Part shown: positions 1 through 20,130 of the stretch, piece after piece
Position numbering within the stretch: position 1 is the stretch's first letter
Layout: every line of letters starts with the position of its first letter
Assembly (NCBI GenBank): GCA_013365325.1
Contig: JABVXV010000016.1
Coordinates: 124,001 to 188,000, forward strand
Reading direction: 5' to 3'
Source: Dipetalonema caudispina
Lineage: Eukaryota > Nematoda > Chromadorea > Rhabditida > Onchocercidae
Length of the DNA stretch: 64,000 bases
Notes under the pieces: model-generated
Told to the model about the DNA's origin: nothing
What the model saw: only the letters and a program-made list of their open reading frames with translations
The model's database searches: none
Position numbers and translations under genes: made by a program

Positions 1-78
1 CACTTAATTCCATTATAATTCAAGACTCAATTTGATGGGCAGACCGTGGTAAAACCATTAGAACTTAACCACCCCGAA

Positions 79-3444
<3,366 letters not shown>

Positions 3445-3666
3445 TATTACTGGTTCTTTTTGGACAATCAAGAATGATCCTGCACACGTAAGCTGATATC
3501 TAAAATTGAGAGAGTACATGAATGCATTTACTACACAATATAAAGCTTATCCCTACTATTCCCCCTCCATTTATAATGACCACAACAATCCAACTAACAC
3601 CACCTAAACAACCTATACTGCGACCATCAATGATACCACTGTGTTCCGTCAGGTCACATAGAACCC

Positions 3667-3673
3667 TTTTATA
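3667..3673 (-). promoter_or_regulatory. TATA box of the Hsp90 gene
   Basis: Reading on the minus strand gives TATAAAA, about 225 bp upstream of the Hsp90 ATG and just downstream of the first heat-shock element. The spacing to the ATG leaves room for a leader or outron. Assignment rests on sequence and position only. Confidence 0.6.
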
Positions 3674-3686
3674 TCATTTGCCTTTT

Positions 3687-3701
3687 AGAATGTTCTAGAA
3701 C
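3687..3701. promoter_or_regulatory. Heat-shock element 1 (three units)
   Basis: The bases read AGAATGTTCTAGAAC, a perfect nGAAnnTTCnnGAAn array, the binding site of trimeric HSF-1. It sits about 14 bp upstream of the TATA box of the minus-strand Hsp90 gene. Confidence 0.85.
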
Positions 3702-3768
3702 CATTAATGGGCGGTGCTTGTAGTAATAACAACCAATGAATGAAGAGTGAGATGGGTGGGTAATAGAA

Positions 3769-3788
3769 AGAATGTTCTAGAAGGTTCC
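3769..3788. promoter_or_regulatory. Heat-shock element 2 (four units)
   Basis: Four alternating units with 2-bp gaps are seen: GAA 3770, TTC 3775, GAA 3780 and TTC 3785. This is a stronger HSF-1 site than the minimal three units. It lies about 325 bp upstream of the Hsp90 ATG. Confidence 0.85.
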
Positions 3789-3817
3789 ATGAGAGATGTA
3801 GGATTTGCAGATGGGAC

Positions 3818-3832
3818 ATTCCAGAAAATTCG
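3818..3832. promoter_or_regulatory. Heat-shock element 3 (three units)
   Basis: The bases read ATTCCAGAAAATTCG, that is TTC-GAA-TTC with correct 2-bp spacing. It is the third HSF-type site within 150 bp. A CCAAT motif (3733-3737, plus strand) lies between elements 1 and 2. Confidence 0.8.
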
Positions 3833-5579
3833 GGGAGGGGATGTATACATTTGGAGTTAGCTCTTTTTGGGGAGAAGTTGCTTTGGAATTTGGTAAGTGA
3901 CTTTCTCTCAAGGGTCAGGGGGATATTTCAGTTGTCGAGGGAAGTTTGATGGCAAGAGAAAAGTAATACGATTTGTGCAACAGCCGAGTGTAAATATTAC
4001 GCCGACTTTTGAACCCGATCTATAATATCTGAAGTATTTCCGACTTCCAGATTTTGTGTTTTTATGATTCAATTAATCCTAAAATTGGATGCAAATGCTT
4101 TTCTATGAAATTTGGAAGAAATTATGCAGTAGGCAGAGGATTATCGAACGATCATGATTGCTTGCTTATCGCTGATGCATTTCAGCACGCTGTAACAAAC
4201 CATATCCACATGGATGGAATTCGGGTATTCCCGTTACCCTCTTCCTATGCAAAGTAAATTTTATCTTTGAACTTTACAACTGGAAGGCGAATAATATTTC
4301 AATGCAGGTAAGATGGAGAATTACTCCATATACTAGTAAATACATCCTTCTCTCAAATTGAGACATTTTCTCTCTCATTTCCTTCATTTTAGTTAGTGCT
4401 AACAAGTTTCATTTGTATTCCTTTTGCACTTATAGAGTTCGACGGTTCGATAGTTATGAGTTTTGTCTTTAATGTGAAGAAAATATTCATGGGCAAAAGG
4501 AATGTAGATAGCACTTACTAGAGCTTAACGCCTCATAGATTTACTATTTGTACAATTTCAGTAATCAAAGCGGTATGATTCTCCCAGCAAGCATCGCTAT
4601 ATTTCCTTTCTGAACAAGCAACTTTATTTGATCTATCAAAAAAGCGTAACAGAAAAGAGCTGACAAAAGTAACTGAATGAAAAGCAACTATTAAAATCAC
4701 AATAAATATCTGCAATTGGAGGAAGCACACCGATGTCAGCGTAAATATTACCACCTTATTTCAATGCCACATTCGAACCCGCAGATATATTCATTTCAAC
4801 GAAAGAAGAATACTAGAATTAATATACTGTCGTAGCGTGAATGGAAACGAAAAAATAGAAAATGAGACATCAAGAAGTGAAATATGCAATTGGGCTAATC
4901 CGATCAAATATAATAGCAAATTTCAGGAAAATTCGCTGTGATCACTGTAATGGTTCTGTGCACAATAGTGGACTTTAAGGGCAAAAAAAGATCTGCAACC
5001 TTAACAATGAATAATCAGCACTGACCCGAAATCGTACAGCTGAAAACTACAACCCTTAGTTGCGAAATTTCGCCCTCTACACTGGTAACTATGCTGAACA
5101 GAACGGTTTTTCAAATCAAATAACGCAACTTGGGGTCTTTTTAAAGCAAAGACTTTTTATCTCTCGAAAAGTTACGCTTCTCATGTTTAGCCACATATAT
5201 TAACAATAAAAATAGTTAATATTGAAACCGAACACGAAAGTACCAAAAAGGAATTCTGAAAAGAACTGGTCATGCTGACTGCAACATTGGCCACCAATTT
5301 GAATCAAATAAAAGATTGGATTAAAATGCAAATAAGGTGGCAGTTGAGAAAAAGCGGGATGAATCTTACAGCAATAAACCTCAAGCGATCATGAATAAGT
5401 GATCATAACTTTTGGATATAAAATCTCTTGTTTTTGATGTTACTCGCATCAGTGGTAACACTAAGTCAAAAAATTTTTGCAACACAACAATTCTGACTAA
5501 AATATCCACTTATTCTCGACAACATAAAACATTCGGAGTGTTCCAAGCGGGATGCATGTATCAGTTAATTATAGAAAAG
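3833..5579. other. Intergenic, no gene seen
   Basis: This lies between the Hsp90 promoter and the 3' end of the TTLL5-like gene. Only short unsupported reading frames occur (for example 67 codons at 4054-4257 and 73 codons on the minus strand at 4533-4754). They show no recognisable motif and no convincing splice context. It probably holds the distal Hsp90 promoter and the TTLL5 3' flank. Confidence 0.6.
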
Positions 5580-11895
<6,316 letters not shown>

Positions 11896-12886
11896 CTTTG
11901 GAAAATCTGAAAGGGAATTAAATCGGATTTCTCCACTTCAAATCAAAATATGAGCAGCCAAAAAAGGTCACAAATCAAATCCATTAAAGAACTCAATATT
12001 ATGAAGGACGACAAACGAAATAGGTCCAGCCATTAGTGAACGGCCCGCGCAGATGTAGAATTCAAAGAAGACTAGTGCAGTATTGAGGAGGCATTGGCCT
12101 AGGCTGTTTCAGGTTTTTAGGCGCTTAATTTACTCGAACTCATCTTCATCCTTATAGTAGTTGAGAACATTTTTGGAAATATGAGAATTTTCAGAAGCTG
12201 TGGATCGGTTTTAATACTGATACATTCGTTATGTGCTGCAAATCTGCGAATGAAATTCTTTCCTTTATGGGTTGAATCGTTCTGATTATTGTCATATGAT
12301 AAGAGATGTGAAAGAAAGAGAAAAAAGTTTAACTTTTACAATAGCTCCTCATAAAAGTTCAAAAAGTGCGGAAATTACGGCTGAACGAGAAGCTGTTGAT
12401 CGATTTCGTTCGTTTTTCAAATCACATGAATTTATCACTTTAGCTGAGATCTGCTTATTTTGAAATTTTAAAGTGAAATTCTCTGCTTTAGAGCTTTATT
12501 TGTAAAAAGAGAATACTATAATATTATAGTAATCAATGAGATAACTAAGATAATACATAATTACCAAGGGTTGGCAATATGATTATGGCAGTGGCGTAGT
12601 AAAAGTATATTGATTACAATACCTGACCATTTTTACATTCACACAAACCGTGATGCTATGAATAAATATTACTACTAACAAATAATAAATATGAAACATT
12701 TTTGTGACATAATATGGTTTCATTAATATTTATTTAATAAATTTAATACTGCTATGTATTCTATTGAAATCTGTTTCAGACTTTATTTAGGAAAACTTTC
12801 AACTAATAAGAGAAAATTATGCTTGATGTTAAGATTGTAGAATTGTTATAATCACTGTCGACAGAATTATATCCTCGCATAAGCGC
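11896..12886. other. Intergenic, no gene seen
   Basis: This is the upstream flank of the TTLL5-like gene and the 3' flank of the collagen gene. A 63-codon plus-strand frame at 12272-12463 matches nothing I recognise. A minus-strand AATAAA (plus coordinates 12782-12787) about 100 bp past the collagen stop is a likely collagen poly(A) signal. Confidence 0.6.
12782..12787 (-). terminator. Poly(A) signal of the collagen gene
   Basis: AATAAA on the minus strand about 100 bp past the collagen stop codon. Confidence 0.55.
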
Positions 12887-14345
12887 TTAAACTTTGGTTT
12901 TAGCTGCTTTAACAAGCACAGACATTGCTCTTTTCGGGCACGGGCAATACGCTGCGTCCTTTCCTGGAACTCCTGGTTGTCCTGGAGTTCCTGGCGGTCC
13001 ACGCAAACCTGGTGCACCGTTTGTTCCAGGCTGCAATTTTCACAGATGTTAAAAATCAAGATTTTGAGAAGTTCAGCAAATGAAAGAAAATGTCAAGTCG
13101 TGAGCAGCATTTATATTCATTCTTCTGCTGTTTCAAATTAACTTACTTCTCCCTGGTGTCCTTCATAACCAGGTTGTCCCGGTTGTCCTGGACTACCAGG
13201 AGGTCCGGGTTGGCCTTTCGGTCCGACTGGTCCAGTTGGACCTGGTGGTCCACGAGGTCCCTTGCGTCCAACAACTCCTCCACTTCCTGGTGGACCTGGC
13301 TGACCCGGCTTGCCATCCTGTCCTGGTTGACCTGAAACACAAGTAATGGAGACAATCGCGGTACTATTTTTGCGTTTGCGTTACTATTGGTACTATCACT
13401 AAAGATGTTTTAATTCTAAAAATAGTTTTAATTCTAAAAGAACATTAATTTATTATATTTACCTGGAAGTCCAGGAGGTCCTGGTGGTCCGTTGTTGCCC
13501 GGACGGCCATCTTGTCCTGGATTGCCTGCCGGTCCTTTCTCACCGGGTGGTCCCATTGGTCCTCGTTGACCTGGCTCTCCAACTGGTCCTGGTGGACATT
13601 GCTTGCAACCGACTGCGGGTTCAATTGTCATTTGTGGTACAATTCCCGGTAAACCTGGTTCTCCTGAAACAACAGTGCGATAACGTCATAAAGAAAATCG
13701 ATAATTTTTTGATTACTATTTTTTGATGGCAGAAATTAATAAATTCCAATTTTTCTATGAGATTCAAATTCAAAGCGTTTGGTATTTTGAAAAAACTCTG
13801 CTGTAAAAAGTTATTAATAGGATACCTCGTTGACCAGGAGGTCCTGGCATGCCGGGTGCTCCTGGAGATCCGGGTTTTCCAGGAGGTCCTGGCGGACATC
13901 GATCGACAATATCACAGTTGCAGATTAGCTCCACTTGACGTCCTTTACGACTGCGTGACACGCTGTCACGAGTAATCAGCATTTCACCCCATACTTCCTG
14001 CTCCAATACCTGCAATTAACTGTATGCAAATCCTAACAGATATTTCGAACAGCAGATTGAAGGGAAATAACTAAAAGAAATGAATTTTTTACCCTTCTAA
14101 AAATTTAACTGTTGTAGATTGCAAGTTTGTCTTGAATTTAAGAGAACAATTCTCATTTGGATTTTCTTTTAGTGGTAAAAATAACTAGTTGTCTTTTTGA
14201 TACATACGCGAAAGAGATCCATTTTGACAGCCAGAGTACCACGGATATCTTCCATACGTCTTATCAGGTACGGAATATAAAGGAAACATATAACAATTCC
14301 GATCACCGACACGCAACTCGACAAACGTGCAGCTACTTTCGACAT
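12887..14345 (-). CDS. Cuticle collagen
   Basis: Structural collagen secreted by the hypodermis into the nematode cuticle. Five exons join in phase: 14208-14345, 13826-14009, 13463-13663, 13147-13331 and 12887-13030, giving about 283 residues. The N-terminus has a hydrophobic signal-anchor (about 10-30, [16 protein letters not shown]). A furin-type site RKGR inside RSRKGR (about 70) is where BLI-4-class proprotein convertases cut nematode collagens. Cysteine pairs flank the Gly-X-Y blocks: [13 protein letters not shown] and the C-terminal YCPCP. The triple-helix blocks are interrupted, as in this family. The CxCx5C cluster recalls the dpy-2/dpy-7/dpy-10 types, but I cannot fix the paralogue. 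An acceptor (CCTCAG) 3 nt before the ATG points to a trans-spliced leader. Confidence 0.96.
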
Positions 14346-14538
14346 TTTCTGAGGACTACAACCATTAGTTATCGAACGGGATCTTCTTAAATACTATAGC
14401 ATGCCTAGGTGTAATAGTACACAAGACGAAATGATTTTTTTAGCATGTAGGCAGTATTTGTTTTTTGCTAGAAACCGGTCGATCGCAGAAGCGGAACGTA
14501 TTTCACGTCATCTATTTGGAAATCGAATATATTTTTTC

Positions 14539-14680
14539 GAGGCATAAAATCATTAAAAAATGAAGTTTACAAGAAGATGAAAATGAAGAAATCAAAAATG
14601 ATACCCGCTTTGGTTAATAAGTGGGCATCATTTTTGATTTTTTATTTCCTTCATCTCCTTGTAAATCCTTTTTATGTCTC
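14539..14680. repeat. Fold-back (imperfect inverted repeat)
   Basis: The left arm (14539-14610) and right arm (14619-14680) are imperfect reverse complements. Shared blocks are GAGGCATAAAA against TTTTATGTCTC, TTTACAAG.AGATGAA against its complement, and a 22-bp core ATCAAAAATGATACCCGCTT against AAGTGGGCATCATTTTTGAT, around an 8-base loop. The arms differ by a few substitutions and a 12-base indel, as expected for an ageing fold-back element or MITE remnant. It lies about 200 bp upstream of the collagen ATG. Confidence 0.7.
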
Positions 14681-15158
14681 AGAAAGAATGATCTGTTATG
14701 ATTATCTGGCTTATAAGAAAACTTCACAACAATATTTTATAAGTTACTAACAAGCACACACTGTACACTGAAGGGTACTGTTGTTATAATTTCAATAGTT
14801 AAAGAAAATTAAGGCTTTCTTCCTTTTTTGTTTAATGACCATCCTTCCTGGCTTATTCTTTCATTAATTGGCTATTTGTTTTTAAGAGCAAAAAACTGTA
14901 GTGCTTTGAAACATACGCTTATCTATCTATCTGTGAAACATATAAAAATGACTATTAATGGCTAAATTAAAAGATCGGTGGGAAACTACTGATTGCAGAA
15001 GAATAAGTTGCATTACACGATTTTGGAAAATAGAGTTCTGAGAACATCTTTCTTAATAACTCAATAATTAATATCGTTGGTAAAATACGATTCATCAGCA
15101 AAGCTGTCAAATTAGTTCATATATTTTCAAAATACTCCGTGTCAAAGAATCCAAAAAA

Positions 15159-15202
15159 AAAAATCAGAAATTCCAGCATGCTTGCTGAAATTTCTGATTT
15201 TT
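15159..15202. repeat. Short hairpin, 20-bp arms
   Basis: AAAAATCAGAAATTCCAGCA is followed after a 4-base loop by its reverse complement with a single mismatch. The stem is too short for a standard miRNA precursor. It may be a small palindrome element or a 3'-end structure of neither neighbour. Confidence 0.6.
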
Positions 15203-16138
15203 GAAAGTTCTCTAGATCAGAGTGTATCGAATCCTGAAATCCACTTTCCCCCTTTTCTCTCCAATCCCATCTTTTCACTGCGTATAAAAACAAACGGAAT
15301 CCATTCGAAAAAGATTATTCCCAAAAAGAACATATGAAGGCACCATTTGCTACCATTCACGTGCAACAATATTTGGTGCCTGAAGAAAATGAAATGACTT
15401 TCAAGCCCCTAATGCAGAGTCAATAAATTTTGACAAAGCGATGATAAAGCTAAAATGAAAGGAATGACAATCCTGTTCACAAAATTCATTTATAAAAATC
15501 CCCGAATATTCGGTACTCGCAAATTATCCAGCTCAAATTTAGTAGGATAGAATAACATGAACTAGTTGGCCATAAAATATCTAGAACTGTCGAAGTTTCC
15601 TACCAATTATCAGCTTCTATCATCCTATCCGGCTGCGAACAGTTAGTAATATACTGTTTGTGGAAGCCTATTTCAAGATGAGATTGTTGAATTTAAATTA
15701 CTGAATATTTATTGAATACAACATATTTTACACAGCTCATGACTAGCTGCTTCAGAAACTCATGCAAGTTTAAATCAGCAGAAAATCGCCACAATTTTGC
15801 TTAGACGACAAAAACAAATGGATGCATAACAATGAGAACGACATGAAATGAAAAAGAATTATCACTAGGCCAACAAAGTCAAACTGGAAAGCCATTACAC
15901 CGCATCTCGTCTTGTCGTACATTAGCTTCCAAAACTGCCTGAAATAATCTTCCCTTTCATATTACACTTTTGTTAATATAATAAGCTATTAGTAGCGCGC
16001 ATTATCAATAGATGAACGGTTTAATTTAAAGCATATTGAATATTCACATCCCAACATAATAGCAGTAACTATATAGAACCTTACAAGTAAGCAGGTCGAA
16101 AATGCAGAGATTTGCTTTTTTAGGTACGAGGAAATTCT

Positions 16139-19100
16139 CTAAATAGATTTTTCGGCAAAAATTAGGACCTTCGTGCTTTCTTCATCAATCTGTGTATACT
16201 CGGTGGCACAGGAAATTTTTGGTCGCTGCGAAGATTTAATAAATAGCTGTGATTGCGACAATGGTTCCCTCACAGGATCAAGATAATCTAGTATGCCGTT
16301 TGTCGTTCTCATTGATTCATTATCGTACAAAGCTTCCTGACCGAATGGAATCTTAAAAAAACTATTTATCTATTGCTTTCTCGTCAATAATCAATAAAAA
16401 ATATGTGTTAATTTGTTATCAGAAGGATTTCCACTTCTTACTTGTTTATTCCGCAGTGCTACAGGATGCAACGATTGTTGGTGTAATGGATTAGTTGGTA
16501 AAAATCGTGATGACACCGCAAATGCCTCTCTTTTCCTAAATTGGAGAATTAATTTTTCATCATCGAAACTATGCTCCATCGCACAAAATTAGAGCTTTTA
16601 AAAAATTGCTAACCATCTAATGAAAAATTTTGATACCATACAAGAATTAATAAATTTCAGTGTTCTCCTCACAAACGACTCATTGTCTATCTTACTTTTT
16701 TAGGTGATTTTGAGACGTTGCTCGAAATCACAAAAACCGTATTATCACTGATCAACAAATCGAGTATCAAATAAGACCATCTAAAATACAGTTGAAACAA
16801 TCCCACGACACTAAAATTTCCAGAACAATAGAAACGAAAAACTTATTTTACCAATCATCAGCAGTGGACCTTTCCTGACCAGTATTTATGGCGATATGTC
16901 TGATTCCAGTCGGTTTACAAGATCGGTCTATCTAAAATTATTCAGAGCCTTATCAAATAATGTTCAAAAGATTTAGATAAACAATTAGAAAATCAAACCA
17001 AAAAAGTTCTCATTCACAAATACCCTGAACATGAGCTTTACCTCAGGAGGAATGTTACGAAAGTTACGGCGACGTGGAAGTGGTTTAGGAGCACTCGAAT
17101 TAGAAACGGTGGATGTTAAGGAAGAATCAAATGATAAAAAAGTCCCATCTGCATCGATCGAGCCAACTGTGTCTCTATAAAAGAGAGTGAGAAATTATAA
17201 ATTGAAGGTTTTGATTGTATCGCACAAAGTCTCAAGGCTGTCGAAATCTTGAATCTAATAGAAAAAAGACATACGGACGAACTGTTTCGTTGCTCCACTC
17301 TTCCTCTTTTACACTGAGAATCTCGTGCACATCTACAGGAGTGAGTGGCTGGTCCAAAACATATCTGCTACCTAGAAGCATAACCATAATTCACCAAAAA
17401 TCCGGCAGCCTCATGCTAAGCTCTCTACCAGGTTCATGAATTCGCATGTGTTTTTGAAATCATCTCACTCCAGCTTTTTGCCTAGGCCCAATAAATAACA
17501 TATTCTGAATATCTTAAAATCAATATTCAAGAAAAGATAGAAGATGAAATGAAAGGATGAAAGAACATATTTAAGCACTACCTGATTCGAGCAGATGTTT
17601 TCCACCTTTCTGCATGCGTAAACCATGGCTTGGCTTAGGCGGTCTGAAGTTATAACTTTAACCACAATTGCGTTTTTTAACTATAATATGTAGCCAAATT
17701 ATGAGAAATATATGATAGAAGTTAATTATCACTTCGCCATGAAATTAAACTCACATAGGAGGAGGAATCAGAAACGTATTCTTGAATGAAAGATTTTCAG
17801 ATAAGGTGGATGAACTCGCGACGCTTGAGCTTAAAGATGCTGAGCTGCTTCCTGCAAATAAAATCATTCCAACATTTGGGGACAAAACTATTCCCTTGAA
17901 TAGTCTAAGATGATCCTTAACATTTCGTCGGTAACAAGCAAAATGGAGAAGTTGAAATCGCAAGATACTTACCTAATGAGTGCGTTGAGGAGCAATCTTT
18001 TAAACGTATATAGGCATGAGTGGTCACGGAGTCTACATAATTGGCATTATTAGTAATATTTGATAATGTCGGCAATTCTACCTGACAAATTTGCATAGGT
18101 AAAAATTTATCATGCTAAACGTATAAAACAGTACAGGAATCTTTAAATTCATCAGGAAAATGAAACATGGATAAGCAAAATAAATAGGAATGATCGCCAT
18201 ATTTTCTGTGATTTTGACTTTGAAGATCTTGGCAATACCAAAATTCCACCCTCACTGAACGACTACTCTAAGATTTATCTAGCACTCATTTTATAATTGT
18301 TCTAATCACTAAAGAATTATTCCATGCGAAAATGACTTGATACTTTTATCAAAACATGAAAAACATACCATAGAATTATCAGTGAAAGAACGACTATTTA
18401 TACAATCTGCTATAGGCGAGAATTTATTAGCACTTACAACGTCTTCTTTAGACGCTGAAAACATATATACAAAATAATAATTTCAATTTTCACATAAAGA
18501 TTATATTTGAATTCACTGGCAATTCTACCAGCACAATTTACCTTAACCCTATGCTTGCAAAAAGCCCTCTAATTCAATGGCTTAAAATTTCCCAAGCGCA
18601 AGGCAGATTCTTGTTAAAAATAAAGTACATACTTCTTCATAAGCTTACTTGAACTACCCTCAGCTGCATGAAAAATCAAGACTAATTAAACTAACCTATG
18701 ACAGATTGATGGAACAAAAAACAGAATAATTTCGTAAAATCAAACAAAAAAAAAATCGAGCAGTACCTGGGACTAACTGACGGTCTTTATCTTGTTTATG
18801 AGCATAGCCTAATTTCATGACCCACATATTCATCTCCTAAATTATGCTGAAGCTAAACATTAAAGTCAAAAGAACCATATTTCTATAAGTAACATGACTT
18901 TGGAATAAAATATAAAACATAGTATTTGTTTAGCAAGAAATGAAAGACTATCAACTCACTGTTTCGCTGTGAGCAGCTAAATACAGAACCTTCAACCGTC
19001 CACCATGCTTTGCTTTGTAATGAATTGCAAGAATCCAATTCTGGTTGCCAACTTTCAAAGAAATATTCGTGTCAATCTGAGAATATTTATGGATAGCATA

Positions 19101-20130
19101 AATACCATCACACAAACATTTATAGCGTTGAATTATCTTGAAGTAACGCGACTATTTGAGGATAGTCTTTTGTATTCATCTCTTCAACGCTAACTGATCG
19201 AGATTTTTTTCTTCAAAACAGACACAAGAAATAAGTTACTATCGAACTTTTCTATTTAACATAATCTCACTATAATACTGGCTGCTTAATAATAGCTCCT
19301 ATTTCATACGGTTTAAAATATATTTTAATAACTAACTGAGTCAAATGTTATGCTTGTGAGTATTTTCTTCAGCTCTGTCTTATGGATGATCGGTAAAATG
19401 TATGTGGAAGATAAAACATTCACGTACAACTCCTTTTGAGTGAAATATATTACCCCACCCTACCAACCAGTGGTTACTCCAAAAACAATAAATGGAAAAT
19501 GCAACTTTTTATCTGGAGATGAATATCATTGCAATAAATGCAAAGATAATTTTTTCAGCTGAGAATTTGGGAAAAAAAAGAGAAAACCTGCAGGACACGT
19601 CGTAAATCCAAAGTCTTATGGACTTTTGAGAAAGGCATGCAGTCTTCATGTTGTTCCAACAAAAATGCTTCTTGACCAGGAATGTCCCCATGTCGAAGCA
19701 CATAGTAATGAAGCACCCATGTAGTCTAGAGAAAAGTGATAACTTGATATAAAACCTGTGAAACGGAATTTTTTATTTACCACAACAACTGAAATATCCT
19801 CAATACATATCCTATGCAAGAGATCAAAAATTAATGACGAATTTTGATTAATTACACAAAATCAACTACTGAAGTGTAAACAAAAGAATAGAATTGTTCT
19901 ATGACATCAACAAAGTATTGCCTCATCTCCTCAGAAGGTGACAAATGATTCCTATGATATAAATGAATACTTCCAAGGTTCATAGTGTATCATGCAGCTA
20001 AATTCATTTAACTTACAGAAAATTTTTTGCCAGAAAAAATCCACGGGAACTCTCGTCCTTTCAATTTTTCAAGTATTCCCTCCATCAAGACGAGTGGAGA
20101 TGAATTCTTCCCTGTCTCTATCTCACTCAT
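16139..20130 (-). CDS. soc-1: SOC-1/Gab/DOS-type PH-domain docking adaptor
   Basis: Multisubstrate adaptor that links receptor tyrosine kinases (in C. elegans the FGF receptor EGL-15) to SHP2-type phosphatase and Grb2. Thirteen exons join in phase: 20017-20130, 19588-19725, 18960-19076, 18767-18836, 18369-18454, 17973-18081, 17755-17851, 17582-17643, 17275-17371, 17042-17174, 16852-16931, 16442-16535 and 16139-16351, giving about 469 residues. A PH domain fills about 15-135 (MEGILEKLKG, TTWVLHYYVLRHG, LRRVLQ, and the C-terminal helix EMNMWVMKLG). The rest is Ser/Thr/Pro-rich with polyproline IPPPIPPKP and APKPLPRRR. Tyrosine motifs include YDNES (Grb2 SH2 type YxN, Y408) and C-terminal EYTQIDEES (Y451), matching the SHP2-binding YVQVD site of Gab1/Gab2. 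The last exon could instead begin at 16336; both are in frame. Confidence 0.9.

Larger units (their letters stand above)
14346..16138. other. Intergenic with two inverted repeats
   Basis: This is the upstream region of the collagen gene and 3' flank of soc-1. No coding exon was found. It carries a long fold-back (14539-14680) and a short perfect-looking hairpin (15159-15202), both listed separately. Confidence 0.6.

Noticed and set aside
4054..4257. 67-codon plus-strand frame near the Hsp90 promoter
   Set aside because: Short, with no recognised motif and no splice or leader context.
12272..12463. 63-codon plus-strand frame between ttll-5 and collagen
   Set aside because: Composition and length are as expected by chance in AT-rich intergenic DNA.
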